This document shows, piece after piece, positions 11,341-22,245 of a DNA stretch of 64,000 bases. The first letter of the stretch is position 1. Each line of letters starts with the position of its first letter. The position numbers and the translations under genes were made by a program. Under the pieces are notes generated by a model. The model worked only from the letters and a program-made list of their open reading frames with translations. It did no database searches and had not been told where the DNA came from. The stretch is from Brenneria bubanii (GTDB lineage Bacteria; Pseudomonadota; Gammaproteobacteria; Enterobacterales; Enterobacteriaceae): the NCBI RefSeq assembly GCF_022378355.1, contig NZ_JAKMAJ010000001.1:434001-498000 (forward strand). The letters are read 5' to 3'.

Positions 11341-11446
11341 TGACTTCACCGCTGGCTCAAGAACCCCGCTTAGCCAGCCGTCGAGTGGCGCAGACTATAC
11401 CACCTCAACCACACACGAACAAATTGTGCTATGGGAATCACCATGC

Positions 11447-12652
11447 CTACCGCTCGTAACGCGTTAGCGTCTGCGCCGCGGCTTTTCTTGCCCAATCGTC
11501 AATGGAAAGCACCTCATCGACACTGGCCGGCTCTGATGATGTGAGTAGCTCAACGACTTGCTGATTAACAACGGCGATATCCGTGAAGCGAATGCGCGAC
11601 TGTAAAAATGCGGCGACCGCAACTTCATTGGCCGCGTTTAATGCCGTGGTCGCCGCCTGTCCGTGATTAAAGGCGTCGATAGCCAGGCGTAAACAAGGAT
11701 ACCGGTCATAGTCAGGCGCTGAAAACGTCAAGGCGCCCAACTGACAAAAATCCAGAGCTTCCACTCCCGACTTAACCCGCTCGGGATAGGCCATGGCATG
11801 AGCGATCGGCGTACGCATATCAGGCGTTCCCAACTGAGCAAGCACGCTGCCATCAGCGTAACGCACCATTGAATGAATCACAGACTGCGGATGGATAATC
11901 ACTTCCATCTGTTCAGCCGACGCATTGAACAACCAGCGAGCCTCAATGTATTCCAGACCTTTATTCATCATTGTGGCGGAATCCACTGAAATCTTACGCC
12001 CCATAGACCAGTTCGGGTGCGCACAAGCCTGATCGGGACTCATGCCAGCCAGCGCCGTTATCGGCGTTTCGCGGAACGGCCCTCCCGAACCGGTGAGAAC
12101 AATTCGCTCGACGCCATACCGTTCTAAAGAAGAGTAGCCTAACTGCCGTTGAATTGGCTCAGGCAAACTCTGAAAAATCGCATTATGTTCGCTGTCGATA
12201 GGCAACAGTTGAGCATTGCTTTGCGCGACCGCATCCATAAACAGGCGTCCACAGGTTACCAGAGACTCCTTATTCGCCAGCAACACCTGTTTACCGCCAC
12301 GAATCGCGCTTAGCGTCGGCAGCAACCCCGCCACGCCAACAATCGCCGCAACCACCAGATCGACATCATCCAACGCCGCCAGCTCACGGGCGGCATGCTC
12401 GCCGGACAACACTTCGGTTCCACATCCGTGCTGCGATAACCGTTGACGCAATAACCTGGCGGCGGCGTCATCCGCCATGGAGGCGTAAGCCGGGCGAAAC
12501 GCTAAACATTGCTCCAGCATTCGATCGACATTGCGTCCCGCCGATAATGCCTTCACTGCAAATTTTTCTGGGTTTGCTTTAACTACCGCCAGCGAGCTGA
12601 TGCCAACAGAACCAGTCGAGCCAAGAATTGTCAGTTGCTTCATTTGCTTCAT
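11447..12652 (-). CDS. dxr: 1-deoxy-D-xylulose 5-phosphate reductoisomerase
   Basis: Second enzyme of the MEP isoprenoid pathway: NADPH-dependent rearrangement of DXP to MEP (also called IspC). The N-terminal NADPH-binding GSTGSVG motif is at residues 11-17. The substrate and metal site shows [13 protein letters not shown], the flexible-loop [21 protein letters not shown], and EARWLF. Two in-frame ATGs occur three codons apart; the second gives the 398-residue E. coli-like form. frr lies upstream across a terminator, and uppS, which uses the products of this pathway, lies downstream. Confidence 0.98.
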   Translation of the reverse strand: MKQMKQLTILGSTGSVGISSLAVVKANPEKFAVKALSAGRNVDRMLEQCLAFRPAYASMADDAAARLLRQRLSQHGCGTEVLSGEHAARELAALDDVDLVVAAIVGVAGLLPTLSAIRGGKQVLLANKESLVTCGRLFMDAVAQSNAQLLPIDSEHNAIFQSLPEPIQRQLGYSSLERYGVERIVLTGSGGPFRETPITALAGMSPDQACAHPNWSMGRKISVDSATMMNKGLEYIEARWLFNASAEQMEVIIHPQSVIHSMVRYADGSVLAQLGTPDMRTPIAHAMAYPERVKSGVEALDFCQLGALTFSAPDYDRYPCLRLAIDAFNHGQAATTALNAANEVAVAAFLQSRIRFTDIAVVNQQVVELLTSSEPASVDEVLSIDDWARKAAAQTLTRYER

Positions 12653-12786
12653 TAAAATGCTCTGAATAACTGGATTTGATTACAGGAAGGGTTACTAGTC
12701 TGAGGCGATCGCCACGTAGTGTCCATGCTATTTCTCGCCAAAGACACCGCAAGCTGATTCACCGTACAGAAAGGCAGGCCTGCATC

Positions 12787-12819
12787 AAAAAGCAAAAGCG
12801 CCGCCGGTAAGGTCGGCGC
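12787..12819 (-). terminator. intrinsic terminator after frr
   Basis: Read on the minus strand, a GC-rich hairpin (GCGCCG arm pairing with CGGCGC, 12798-12819) is followed by a broken U-tract (TTTTGCTTTTT). It starts about 45 bp after the frr stop and fits an end to the pyrH-frr transcript. Confidence 0.75.
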
Positions 12820-12864
12820 AACACGCACCCTCTCTTTCCTGCGGCGCCATATTGAGCGAGTTGA

Positions 12865-13422
12865 TTAGAACTCCATCAGTTCGCTTTCTTTTTCTGCCAG
12901 CGCGGAATCCACTTTTTTGATGTAGAGATCGGTAAGCTTCTGCACGTCGTCCTGAGCACGACGCTCTTCATCTTCACTGATCGCTTTATCTTTCAATTGC
13001 GCTTTCAGCTTGTCGTTCGCATCGCGGCGTACATTACGTACCGATACACGGCCCTGCTCTGCTTCGCCACGTACGATCTTGATCAGATCTTTACGACGTT
13101 CTTCGGTCAGCGGAGGCAGCGGAACGCGGATAACCGAGCTGGCGGAAGATGGATTCAGACCCAGATCGGAAGACATGATGGCTTTTTCAACCGCCGAGCT
13201 AAGCGAGCGGTCAAATACCGTAATCGCCAGCGTGCGGGAGTCTTCGACCACAATATTGGCCAACTGACGCAGCGGAGTGGCGCTACCATAATATTCGACC
13301 TGAATACCGTCAAGAATGCTGGGTGATGCGCGGCCAGTACGAATTTTGCTGATCTGATTTTTGAAAACCTCTACGCATTTTTCCATGCGCGTTTCAGCAT
13401 CTTTTCTGATTTCATTAATCAC
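12865..13422 (-). CDS. frr: ribosome recycling factor
   Basis: With EF-G it splits post-termination ribosomes. It has 185 residues, as in E. coli. The long three-helix bundle is seen in the charged N and C segments, with the short hinge domain ([14 protein letters not shown]) between. [16 protein letters not shown] is the family hallmark. The start is GTG at 13422, like E. coli, with an AAGGG site upstream. pyrH is upstream across a 261-bp gap filled mostly by an ERIC element. Confidence 0.98.
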   Translation of the reverse strand: MINEIRKDAETRMEKCVEVFKNQISKIRTGRASPSILDGIQVEYYGSATPLRQLANIVVEDSRTLAITVFDRSLSSAVEKAIMSSDLGLNPSSASSVIRVPLPPLTEERRKDLIKIVRGEAEQGRVSVRNVRRDANDKLKAQLKDKAISEDEERRAQDDVQKLTDLYIKKVDSALAEKESELMEF

Positions 13423-13508
13423 GTTGTGAACCCTTGAAAACTGGTTGCCTGACAGGCCATGTCATTACGCGGCCCGGTGAATAACTCACACCAGCATTAG
13501 CTGGCGTA

Positions 13509-13636
13509 TATATACCCAATAGATTTCAAGTACCGAGAGGCGGCGATCAAAATCTCTCCCGGAACTTACAATAACGTAAGCAACCGGGGTAAACGAGAGC
13601 AGCCGATACGCCTGCGACTTGAAAAATGGCAGGTAC
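13509..13636. repeat. ERIC (intergenic repeat unit) element
   Basis: The segment 13572-13636 matches the right part of the ERIC consensus as I remember it: a GTAAG stem arm, CCGGGGT, ACGAGAGCAGCC, then CGACTTGAA and GGCAGGTA. The left end, with TATACCCAATAGATTTCAAG, is its imperfect inverted partner, and a CTTAC/GTAAG hairpin sits in the centre. Total length, about 128 bp, agrees with the 127-bp ERIC size. It lies between pyrH and frr and so would be transcribed within their message. The exact ends need alignment to the consensus. Confidence 0.8.
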
Positions 13637-13683
13637 AGCAATATTTCTGGTTATCAGAAGCGGATATTACCCTACTTTTAAGC

Positions 13684-14415
13684 TTATCCGTTATTACTGA
13701 TCAACGTACCTTCTTTCTCGCCCATAACCACACGGCGCAACGCGCCGGGCTTGTTCATATTGAAAACGCGGATCGGCAAGTTGTGATCGCGAGCCAGCGT
13801 GAAAGCCGCCAAGTCCATCACTTTCAACTCACGCTCCAGCACATCCTGATAACTGAGCGTTTCATGCAATATTGCCGTGGGATCCTGCACCGGATCGGCA
13901 GAATAAACGCCATCCACTTTTGTCGCTTTCAGCACAACATCAGCTTCAATTTCGATACCCCGCAGGCAAGCAGCCGAATCGGTGGTAAAGAAAGGATTAC
14001 CGGTGCCGGCAGAGAAGATCACCACGCGATTATTACGTAATAAGCTGATGGCTTCCGCCCAACTGTAGTTATCACACACGCCATTTAACGGGATGGCGGA
14101 CATCAGCCGAGCATTGACATAAGCACGATGCAACGCATCACGCATCGCCAGACCATTCATTACCGTTGCCAGCATCCCCATGTGGTCGCCCACAACGCGG
14201 TTCATCCCCGCTTTAGCCAGGCCGGCGCCACGAAACAGGTTACCACCGCCGATGACTACACCGACCTGAATGCCCAACTCAACCAGTTCTTTCACTTCCT
14301 GAGCCATGCGATCCAAAATGCTCGCATCGATACCAAAACCTTCGGTGCCCTGCAAAGCTTCGCCGCTGAGCTTAAGCAGGATTCGTTGATATACGGGTTT
14401 TGCATTGGTTGCCAT
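13684..14415 (-). CDS. pyrH: uridylate kinase
   Basis: Hexameric UMP kinase of the amino-acid-kinase fold, making UDP for RNA, DNA and nucleotide-sugar synthesis. It is GTP-activated and UTP-inhibited in the family. It has 243 residues (E. coli 241). Visible motifs are [11 protein letters not shown] at residues 13-21, [11 protein letters not shown] near 55, and the acceptor region [19 protein letters not shown] near 140-155. tsf lies upstream across a terminator and frr downstream. Confidence 0.98.
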   Translation of the reverse strand: MATNAKPVYQRILLKLSGEALQGTEGFGIDASILDRMAQEVKELVELGIQVGVVIGGGNLFRGAGLAKAGMNRVVGDHMGMLATVMNGLAMRDALHRAYVNARLMSAIPLNGVCDNYSWAEAISLLRNNRVVIFSAGTGNPFFTTDSAACLRGIEIEADVVLKATKVDGVYSADPVQDPTAILHETLSYQDVLERELKVMDLAAFTLARDHNLPIRVFNMNKPGALRRVVMGEKEGTLISNNG

Positions 14416-14525
14416 GGTGTTTTGTCCTACAGGCTGTCATCGTATTGGGAGTTTGTTACTGTCACACTTACTGCTATTTACCAGAATGTAAATCACAAAT
14501 AAATGCACTGAAATTATGTTGGCTG

Positions 14526-14561
14526 GATAAAAAGGAACCGCCAACCGGCGGCCCTTTTTTT
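14526..14561 (-). terminator. intrinsic terminator after tsf
   Basis: A CCGCC/GGCGG hairpin with a 4-base loop (14538-14551) lies just after the tsf stop. On the minus strand it is followed by TTCCTTTTT. A run of T residues on the other side means it could also work in the plus direction. It separates tsf from pyrH. Confidence 0.8.
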
Positions 14562-14565
14562 ATTA

Positions 14566-15423
14566 TTAAGATTGCTTACTCATCGCTGCAACTTCAGCAG
14601 CAAAGTCAACTTCAGCTTTCTCAATACCTTCACCCACTTCAAAGCGGATGAAGCTGGTTACGTCAGCGTTGTGCTCTTTCAGCAGGTCGCCAACGGTTTT
14701 GCTTGGTTCCATAACGAAGTGCTGACCGGCCAAAGAGATTTCGCCGGTGAATTTACGCATGCGGCCTTCAACCATTTTTTCTGCGATTTCACGCGGTTTG
14801 CCGGATTGCATGGCAATGTCCAACTGGATCTGGTGCTCACGAGCAACAACATCAGCCGGAACGTCTTCAGCCTTAACATATTCTGGTTTGCTGGCAGCAA
14901 TGTGCATAGCAATGTGCTTGATCAGTTCTTCATCAGCACCGGTGGCAGCAACCAGTACGCCGATGCGCGCGCCGTGCAGGTATGAACCCAGCGCATCGCC
15001 TTCCTGAGTAGCAACGCGGCGAATATTGATGTTTTCACCAATTTTCGCAACCAGTGCGGCACGTTGGTCTTCGAATTTTGCTTTCAGCACTTCGACATCA
15101 GAGATACGGTCGTTCAGCGCGGCGGAAGCAACTTCTTCGCCGAAAGCTTTGAAGCCGGCATCTTTGGCAACGAAGTCGGTTTCACAGTTCAGTTCAACGA
15201 TGACGCCGTATTTTCCGTCTGCGGAAATTTTGGTCAGGATGATGCCTTCAGCAGCTACGCGACCCGCTTTCTTGGCAGCTTTCGCCTGGCCAGATTTACG
15301 CATGTTGTCGATAGCCAGCTCGATGTCGCCATTCGCTTCAACCAGTGCTTTCTTACATTCCATCATGCCTGCGCCGGTACGCTCGCGCAGTTCTTTTACC
15401 AGGGCAGCGGTAATTTCAGCCAT
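14566..15423 (-). CDS. tsf: elongation factor Ts
   Basis: Guanine-nucleotide exchange factor for EF-Tu. It has 285 residues (E. coli 283). The N-terminal UBA-like domain shows [16 protein letters not shown], the TDFVAKD motif that inserts into EF-Tu is near residue 80, and the core and coiled-coil subdomains follow. It is cotranscribed with rpsB, but a hairpin with a U-tract lies in the 116-bp gap, which should reduce readthrough into tsf. Confidence 0.98.
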   Translation of the reverse strand: MAEITAALVKELRERTGAGMMECKKALVEANGDIELAIDNMRKSGQAKAAKKAGRVAAEGIILTKISADGKYGVIVELNCETDFVAKDAGFKAFGEEVASAALNDRISDVEVLKAKFEDQRAALVAKIGENINIRRVATQEGDALGSYLHGARIGVLVAATGADEELIKHIAMHIAASKPEYVKAEDVPADVVAREHQIQLDIAMQSGKPREIAEKMVEGRMRKFTGEISLAGQHFVMEPSKTVGDLLKEHNADVTSFIRFEVGEGIEKAEVDFAAEVAAMSKQS

Positions 15424-15460
15424 TCTCTTTTCCTCGGTTATCTCGTGGAGGGAGATAAGT

Positions 15461-15487
15461 AAAAAAGGGGGCCTTAGCAGGCCCCCT
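15461..15487 (-). terminator. terminator/attenuator between rpsB and tsf
   Basis: On the minus strand GGGGGCC pairs with GGCCCCC around a 6-base loop and is followed by six U residues. This is a strong intrinsic-terminator shape about 50 bp past the rpsB stop and about 40 bp before the tsf start. Since tsf has no obvious promoter of its own in the gap, partial readthrough would set the S2 to EF-Ts ratio. Confidence 0.8.
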
Positions 15488-15539
15488 AACCAACATATGT
15501 CAATACCTGGTTAATAAGGGCTCGGAGGAGCCAGACTTA

Positions 15540-16459
<920 letters not shown>

Positions 16460-16466
16460 GGCGCGC

Positions 16467-16496
16467 TTTATACCATAATTCCCGCCAGGACACCAA
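16467..16496 (-). promoter_or_regulatory. rpsB promoter
   Basis: On the minus strand TTGGTG (16496-16491) and TATAAA (16472-16467) are spaced 18 bp apart. The bases after the -10 are GC-rich (GCGCGCC), the discriminator type seen at stringently controlled ribosomal promoters. Transcription should start near 16459. Confidence 0.65.
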
Positions 16497-16624
16497 CTTT
16501 TGTTGCCAGCCGGCCTGCGACAAATGATAATTTGGCAACCCGACGGCAGGGCTGATAACATGCGTTATCAATTACTGACCAATCTTAATTCGTCGTTTAA
16601 TTCGACACCTGCGGACAATATTCA

Positions 16625-17413
16625 ATGGCAATATCAATAAAAACCCCTGAAGACATCGAAAAAATGCGCGTAGCCGGCCGTCTGGCGGCTGAAGTATTGG
16701 AAATGATCGCGCCCCATGTTGTTCCCGGCGTCAGCACCGCGGAACTTGACAGAATATGTCACGACCACATAACCAATAAACAGCAGGCGATCTCAGCCTG
16801 TCTGGGGTATCACGGCTTCCCGAAATCGGTATGTATTTCCGTCAATGAAGTGGTGTGCCACGGCATTCCCAGCGAAGAGAAAATCTTGAAAGACGGCGAT
16901 ATCGTCAATATCGACGTCACCGTCATCAAAGATGGTTTTCATGGCGACACATCAACCATGTTTATCGCCGGCAAACCGACGATCCTGGGCGAACGTCTGT
17001 GCCGCATTACGCAGGAGAGCCTGTACCTGGCGCTAAAAATGGTGAAACCCGGCATTCGTCTGCGTTCTCTGGGTAAAGAAATCCAGAAATTTGTTGAAGC
17101 GCATGACTTCTCCGTCGTTCGTGAATACTGTGGCCACGGTATCGGCAAAGGCTTCCATGAAGAGCCGCAGGTATTGCACTATGATGCGGACGACGGCGGC
17201 GTCGTTCTGCAAGCGGGTATGGCGTTCACCATCGAACCCATGGTCAACGCCGGTGATTTCCGCATTCGAACCATGAAAGACGGTTGGACGGTAAAAACCA
17301 AAGATCGCAGCTTGTCGGCGCAGTACGAGCATACTATTGTGGTAACCGAGAACGGCTGCGAGATAATGACATTGCGGAAAGACGACACCATTCCCAATAT
17401 CATCACGCATTAA
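16625..17413 (+). CDS. map: type I methionine aminopeptidase
   Basis: Removes the initiator methionine from nascent proteins. It has 262 residues (E. coli 264). The five metal ligands can be placed: two Asp in NIDVTVIKDGFHGDTSTMF, His in the EYCGHGIGKGFHEEPQ region, Glu in FTIEPMVNAG, and Glu in the QYEHTIVVTENG segment. It is divergent from rpsB, the usual enterobacterial arrangement, and is followed by a strong terminator. Confidence 0.98.
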   Translation: MAISIKTPEDIEKMRVAGRLAAEVLEMIAPHVVPGVSTAELDRICHDHITNKQQAISACLGYHGFPKSVCISVNEVVCHGIPSEEKILKDGDIVNIDVTVIKDGFHGDTSTMFIAGKPTILGERLCRITQESLYLALKMVKPGIRLRSLGKEIQKFVEAHDFSVVREYCGHGIGKGFHEEPQVLHYDADDGGVVLQAGMAFTIEPMVNAGDFRIRTMKDGWTVKTKDRSLSAQYEHTIVVTENGCEIMTLRKDDTIPNIITH

Positions 17414-17424
17414 CCGTCATGCCG

Positions 17425-17446
17425 AACCGGCTAGCGCCGGTTTTTT
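17425..17446 (+). terminator. intrinsic terminator after map
   Basis: AACCGGC and GCCGGTT form a 7-bp stem with a TAGC loop, followed by TTTT, 12 bp past the map stop. It ends the map transcript before the repeat pair that precedes glnD. Confidence 0.9.
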
Positions 17447-17463
17447 ATGACGCATTGTCCTCT

Positions 17464-17596
17464 CCCCTTGCGGGCCGTTGCAATCGACGTTTAAATCGCT
17501 CACGGCGATTTTTATGGCTGGCTGCCCGAGCCTTCACCCTTGCAGGCCGTCGCAAGCGACGTTTAAAATCGTTCCTGACATTTTCTATGGGCTGCG
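17464..17596 (+). repeat. tandem pair of ~60-bp repeats, 72-bp period, upstream of glnD
   Basis: Two imperfect copies start at CCCTTG (17465 and 17537). They share CCCTTG-x-GGCCGT, a GC-rich spacer, CGACGTTTAAA, then ATCG and a TTTTxTATGG end. The second copy runs up to the glnD start codon. The first contains a small AAATCG/CGATTT hairpin. A related pair lies upstream of mltA at 38209-38325 on the minus strand. I do not know this family by name. Position and internal inverted repeats suggest a REP-like extragenic element. Confidence 0.75.
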
Positions 17597-17599
17597 CAC

Positions 17600-20284
17600 A
17601 TGATCGATAAAAACCTTTCGCAAGATATCTCCGCCGAGACCTCCCCGACCGCACAGCCCATCGATTCCCCGATGAATTACGGCGACGACATGCTGAATTG
17701 TCAGACGCTGAAACAGCGGCTGGAGCAGTTTCAGATCTGGCAGGAAAGCGAATTTAAATCAGGCGTCAGCGCGGAAATCCTGATCGAGGCCAGAACGCTG
17801 TTCATCGATCAACTGTTGCAGCGGCTGTGGTTTTTCTATGGCTTCGAGAACATTTCACAAACGGCGCTATTGGCGGTGGGCGGCTATGGACGCGGAGAAC
17901 TGCATCCGCTCTCCGATATTGACGTTCTGGTGCTCAGCCAGGAAAAACTCAGCAAGCAACACTCCCAGCGCGCGGGAGAATTTATTACCCTGCTGTGGGA
18001 TCTGAAGCTTGAAGTCGGCCATAGCGTCAGAACGCTGGAACAGTGTTTGCAGGAAGGACGCGCGGATATTTCCGTCGCCACCAACCTGATTGAATCACGC
18101 ATGATATGCGGCGATGTCGCCCTTTTTCTCCAGTTGCAAAAACAGGTGTTCAGCGACGAGTTCTGGCCCTCGCCTAAATTTTTCCCGGCAAAAATCGCCG
18201 AACAGCATGAACGTCATCAGCATTATCACAGCACCAGTTATAATCTCGAACCCGATATCAAAAGCAGCCCCGGCGGACTACGCGACATTCACACCCTGCT
18301 GTGGGTCGCTCATCGCCATTTTGGCGCGACTTCGCTGGATGAAATGGTGGGTTTCGGTTTCCTGACGGAAGCGGAACGCAAGGAACTGAATGAGTGCCAG
18401 AGTTTTCTGTGGCGAATCCGCTTTGCGCTGCACCTGATCCTGACGCGCTACGACAACCGCCTGCTATTCGACCGGCAGTTGAACGTGGCTCAGCTTTTGC
18501 AATATCAGGGGGAAGGCAACGCCCCGGTAGAACGAATGATGAAAGACTTCTACCGCGTAACCGGCCGCGTCAGCGAACTAAATCAGATGTTGTTGCAGCT
18601 GTTTGACGAAGCGATTCTTGCGCTGGAAACCAATGAAAAACCCCGGCCGATTGATGAAGAATTTCAACTACGCGGTAACTTGATCGACCTGCGTGACGAA
18701 ACGCTGTTCGTCCGTAAGCCTGAAGCGATCATGCGTATGTTTTACCAGATGGTGCGTAGCCAGGAAATCGCGGGGATCTACTCCAGCACGCTGCGTCAGT
18801 TGCGTCATGCGCGCCGACACCTGGCCAGCCCGCTATGCACCATCCCGGAGGCCAGGCAGCTGTTTATGAACATCCTGCGCCATCCGCATGCGGTGAAACG
18901 CGCCCTGCTCCCGATGCATCGCCATAGCGTGCTATGGGCCTACATGCCGCAGTGGGGCAATATCGTCGGGCAAATGCAGTTTGATTTATTCCATGCCTAC
19001 ACCGTGGATGAACACACGCTCCGGGTGATGCAGAAGCTGGAAAGCTTCGCCGATGAGAAAAACCGCACGCGGCATCCGCTGTGCGTGGAGCTGTATCCAC
19101 GGATCCCTCAGCCTGAACTGTTGCTGCTCGCCGGCCTGTTTCACGACATCGCCAAAGGCCGCGGCGGCGATCACTCGGAGCTCGGCGCGCAGGATGCGCT
19201 GGCGTTCGCCACGCTACACGGGCTGAACTCGCGGGAAGCCCAGTTGGTTTCCTGGCTGGTACGCCGCCATCTGCTGATGTCGGTTACCGCACAGCGCAGG
19301 GATATCCAGGATCCGGCCATTATCCAGCAGTTCGCCATAGAAATGCAGAGCGAGTCCCGCCTTCGTTATCTGGTTTGCCTGACCGTCGCGGATATCTGCG
19401 CCACCAACGAAACCCTGTGGAACAGTTGGAAACAGAGTCTGTTGCGCGAACTCTATTTCGCAACGGAAAAACAGCTGCGTCGCGGAATGCAAAACACCCC
19501 GGACCTGCGCGAACACGTGCGTCACCATCGTTTACAGGCGCTGGCGCTGCTGCGCATGGATAATGTCGATGAGGACGCGTTGCGTGACATCTGGAGCCGC
19601 TGTCGCGCCGACTATTTTCTGCGGCATTCACCCAGTCAGCTCGCCTGGCACGCTCGTCATCTATTGGAGCACGATATCAGCAAACCGCTGGTATTAATCA
19701 GTCATCAGGCCTGCCGGGGCGGAACAGAAATCTTTATCTGCAGCCCGGACAGACCTTATCTGTTTGCCGCGGTGGCGGGTGAGCTGGATCGCCGGAATCT
19801 GAGCGTCCATGATGCGCAGATTTTCACCAGCCGCGACGGTATGGCAATGGATACCTTCATTGTACTGGAGCCGGACGGCAGTCCGTTGGCGCAGGATCGT
19901 CACGAAATGACGCGCTATGCGCTAGAACAAGCGCTGACTCACCGCGATTACCAGCCGCCGCATACCCGCCGCGCCTCACCGAAATTACGCCATTTTAGCG
20001 TACCGACGGAAGTTGATTTTCTGCCGACCCATACGGACAGGCGTAGCTATATGGAACTTATCGCGCTCGATCAGCCGGGATTACTGGCCCGCGTCGGGGA
20101 AATTTTCGCCGACCTCAATTTGTCGCTGCACGGCGCCAGAATCTCGACCATCGGCGAACGAGTCGAGGATTTATTTATTCTGGCGGATAGCGATCGGCGC
20201 GCACTGAAACCGGAATTACGCGTTAAACTACAAGAACGGTTGACAGAAGCCTTAAACCCAAACGATAAAGTACCATTGAGTTAA
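17600..20284 (+). CDS. glnD: bifunctional uridylyltransferase/uridylyl-removing enzyme GlnD
   Basis: Primary nitrogen sensor: uridylylates PII proteins when glutamine is low and removes UMP when it is high. It has 894 residues (E. coli 890). Domains in order: nucleotidyltransferase with [15 protein letters not shown] near residue 95, the central helical region, an HD hydrolase domain ([12 protein letters not shown] near 515), and two C-terminal ACT domains that bind glutamine (one near 710, the last ending [10 protein letters not shown]). The N-terminal 45 residues are not conserved. No good Shine-Dalgarno precedes the ATG at 17600, which directly abuts a repeat copy, so the true start could lie slightly downstream. 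dapD follows after 28 bp. Confidence 0.97.
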   Translation: MIDKNLSQDISAETSPTAQPIDSPMNYGDDMLNCQTLKQRLEQFQIWQESEFKSGVSAEILIEARTLFIDQLLQRLWFFYGFENISQTALLAVGGYGRGELHPLSDIDVLVLSQEKLSKQHSQRAGEFITLLWDLKLEVGHSVRTLEQCLQEGRADISVATNLIESRMICGDVALFLQLQKQVFSDEFWPSPKFFPAKIAEQHERHQHYHSTSYNLEPDIKSSPGGLRDIHTLLWVAHRHFGATSLDEMVGFGFLTEAERKELNECQSFLWRIRFALHLILTRYDNRLLFDRQLNVAQLLQYQGEGNAPVERMMKDFYRVTGRVSELNQMLLQLFDEAILALETNEKPRPIDEEFQLRGNLIDLRDETLFVRKPEAIMRMFYQMVRSQEIAGIYSSTLRQLRHARRHLASPLCTIPEARQLFMNILRHPHAVKRALLPMHRHSVLWAYMPQWGNIVGQMQFDLFHAYTVDEHTLRVMQKLESFADEKNRTRHPLCVELYPRIPQPELLLLAGLFHDIAKGRGGDHSELGAQDALAFATLHGLNSREAQLVSWLVRRHLLMSVTAQRRDIQDPAIIQQFAIEMQSESRLRYLVCLTVADICATNETLWNSWKQSLLRELYFATEKQLRRGMQNTPDLREHVRHHRLQALALLRMDNVDEDALRDIWSRCRADYFLRHSPSQLAWHARHLLEHDISKPLVLISHQACRGGTEIFICSPDRPYLFAAVAGELDRRNLSVHDAQIFTSRDGMAMDTFIVLEPDGSPLAQDRHEMTRYALEQALTHRDYQPPHTRRASPKLRHFSVPTEVDFLPTHTDRRSYMELIALDQPGLLARVGEIFADLNLSLHGARISTIGERVEDLFILADSDRRALKPELRVKLQERLTEALNPNDKVPLS

Positions 20285-20312
20285 CTTTTACAATCAGGAA
20301 AGAGAAAACAGG

Positions 20313-21140
20313 ATGCATCAACAACTACAAAATGTTATCGAAAACGCTTTCGAGCGCCGCGCTGAAATCACGCCAGCCAACGTAGACACCGTAACGCGTG
20401 AAGCGATCAATCAGGTTATCGGCCTGCTGGACAGCGGCGTACTGCGCGTTGCCGAAAAAATCAGCGGCCAGTGGGTTACACATCAATGGCTGAAAAAAGC
20501 CGTGCTGCTCTCTTTCCGCATCAACGACAACCAGGTAATGGAAGGCGCAGAAACTCGCTATTACGATAAAGTGCCGATGAAATTCGCTGATTATGACCAG
20601 GAACGCTTCCAGCGCGAAGGTTTCCGCGTGGTGCCGCCAGCCAGCGTACGTCAGGGCGCCTTTATTGCCCGCAACACCGTTCTGATGCCTTCTTATGTCA
20701 ACATCGGCGCCTATGTTGATGAAGGCTCAATGGTCGATACCTGGGCGACGGTGGGGTCCTGCGCGCAAATCGGTAAAAACGTTCACCTGTCCGGCGGCGT
20801 CGGCATCGGCGGCGTTCTGGAGCCGTTACAGGCCAACCCGACCATCATCGAAGACAACTGCTTTGTCGGCGCGCGTTCCGAAGTGGTTGAAGGGGTGATC
20901 GTCGAGGAAGGCTCCGTTATTTCCATGGGCGTCTTCATCGGCCAAAGCACCAAGATTTACGATCGCGAAACCGGTGAAGTGCATTACGGCCGCGTGCCGG
21001 CGGGCTCGGTGGTTGTTTCCGGCAACCTGCCGTCCAAAGATGGCAGCTACAGCCTGTATTGCGCGGTTATCGTTAAGAAAGTGGATGCGAAAACCCGCGG
21101 TAAAGTGGGTATCAACGAGCTGTTGCGCACCATCGACTAA
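20313..21140 (+). CDS. dapD: 2,3,4,5-tetrahydropyridine-2,6-dicarboxylate N-succinyltransferase
   Basis: Succinyl-CoA-dependent enzyme of the lysine/diaminopimelate pathway, feeding peptidoglycan. It has 275 residues (E. coli 274). The N-terminal helical domain is followed by a hexapeptide-repeat beta-helix ([20 protein letters not shown], then [18 protein letters not shown]). A GGAAAGAGAA site precedes the ATG. It follows glnD closely and ends in an intrinsic terminator. Confidence 0.98.
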   Translation: MHQQLQNVIENAFERRAEITPANVDTVTREAINQVIGLLDSGVLRVAEKISGQWVTHQWLKKAVLLSFRINDNQVMEGAETRYYDKVPMKFADYDQERFQREGFRVVPPASVRQGAFIARNTVLMPSYVNIGAYVDEGSMVDTWATVGSCAQIGKNVHLSGGVGIGGVLEPLQANPTIIEDNCFVGARSEVVEGVIVEEGSVISMGVFIGQSTKIYDRETGEVHYGRVPAGSVVVSGNLPSKDGSYSLYCAVIVKKVDAKTRGKVGINELLRTID

Positions 21141-21149
21141 GCTGAATTC

Positions 21150-21177
21150 GGCGGGTTATGTCACCCCGCCCTTTTTA
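21150..21177 (+). terminator. intrinsic terminator after dapD
   Basis: GGCGGG (21150-21155) pairs with CCCGCC (21165-21170), and five T residues follow. It lies 10 bp beyond the dapD stop. Confidence 0.85.
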
Positions 21178-21299
21178 TATCCAGCCGTTATCGACGGCTA
21201 ATTTATAGGCGACCCCGGAAAATCGTGGGCTATCACAGATGACCCAGGTCGTTTAACAGTATGCTAGCTGCATTATTTTAAAATCAAAAAGGTCGCGCT

Positions 21300-21689
21300 A
21301 TGTATGACAATCTGAAAAGCCTCGGTATTTCCAATCCAGATGATATCGATCGCTATAGCCTGCGGCAGGAAGCCAGTAATGACATCCTGAAGATTTACTT
21401 TCGCAAGGACAAGGGCGAATTCTTCGCCAAAAGCGTGAAGTTTAAATATCCGCGTCAGCGTAAAACCATCATGGCGGACAATTCAGGCCAGAGCTACAAA
21501 GAAATCAATGAAATTAGCCCGAATTTACGCTATGTCATTGATGAACTTGATCAAATATGTCAAAGCGAGCAAACAGATCTGGACCTGAAACGCAAAATTC
21601 TAGACGACCTGCGTCATCTGGATAGCGTGGTATCGAACAAGATCGCCGAGATCGAAGCCGATCTGGAGAAGCTGACTAAAAATCGCTAA
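21300..21689 (+). CDS. yaeH: DUF3461 family protein YaeH
   Basis: Small conserved protein of unknown function, 129 residues (E. coli YaeH 128). The sequence is strongly conserved from [10 protein letters not shown] to the end, with a basic patch ([11 protein letters not shown]) and a C-terminal charged helix that could form a coiled coil ([25 protein letters not shown]). No signal peptide or membrane segment. It follows dapD, as in E. coli, but has its own upstream region of about 160 bp. Confidence 0.95.
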   Translation: MYDNLKSLGISNPDDIDRYSLRQEASNDILKIYFRKDKGEFFAKSVKFKYPRQRKTIMADNSGQSYKEINEISPNLRYVIDELDQICQSEQTDLDLKRKILDDLRHLDSVVSNKIAEIEADLEKLTKNR

Positions 21690-21714
21690 TGTTGGCAGCA
21701 ATCAAGATCATGAC

Positions 21715-21739
21715 AACGGGAGCGTCGCCGCTCCCGTTT
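21715..21739. terminator. shared terminator between yaeH and yqcA
   Basis: ACGGGAGCG and CGCTCCCGT form a 9-bp stem with a TCGC loop. Each side has a short A/T run. The two flanking genes converge here, so it probably works in both directions. Confidence 0.75.
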
Positions 21740-21744
21740 CGCAT

Positions 21745-22206
21745 TCAGGCCTGACGGGCTTCCACCTGCGTCGCCCACTGCTCCACCCACGGACAGGAAA
21801 CCACTTCCGGCTCCGGGTGCTCGACCGCATCGATTTCCAATATTTCGCCGATGCGTTTGGCGCCGATTTCCTGCAACAGCGCGTCAAAGCGGCGGCCGCC
21901 GCCACAGAAATGCTCGTAGCTGCTATCCCCAAGCGCAATCAACCCATAGTGCAATTCCGGCTGATAGCCGCCCTGCTCGCGTATCGCGGCGTACAACGGC
22001 GCAATGGAATCGGGAAGATCGCCCTGCCCGGTCGTCGACGTCACGACCAGCACATCAAGCTCGCGATAATTCAGAAACGACTCCAGCGCCGCATCTTCAT
22101 AAATTTTGACCTCATGCCCGCGTTCTCTGAGGATATTTTCCGCTTCTTCGGCTACCAGCAATGCATTTCCGTAGACCGTGCCAACAAAAATACCAATCTG
22201 CGCCAT
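21745..22206 (-). CDS. yqcA: MioC-like flavodoxin YqcA
   Basis: Short-chain flavodoxin expected to bind FMN. It has 153 residues from the ATG at 22206, which has a GGGAG site 9 bases upstream. The frame extends three codons further to a TTG, but that extension is not conserved. FMN-phosphate loop FVGTVYGN is near the N terminus. [13 protein letters not shown] and [14 protein letters not shown] supply the isoalloxazine loops. Homologues are linked to electron transfer, but the partner is not visible here. It is followed upstream by truC and yqcC on the same strand, the E. coli order. Confidence 0.95.
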   Translation of the reverse strand: MAQIGIFVGTVYGNALLVAEEAENILRERGHEVKIYEDAALESFLNYRELDVLVVTSTTGQGDLPDSIAPLYAAIREQGGYQPELHYGLIALGDSSYEHFCGGGRRFDALLQEIGAKRIGEILEIDAVEHPEPEVVSCPWVEQWATQVEARQA

Positions 22207-22245
22207 GATTCCCAACTCCCGTTTTATTGAATATCTGATGAAATG

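Noticed and set aside
17464-17596. Possible CRISPR array
   Set aside because: Only two imperfect long units without unique spacers of regular size, and no cas genes.
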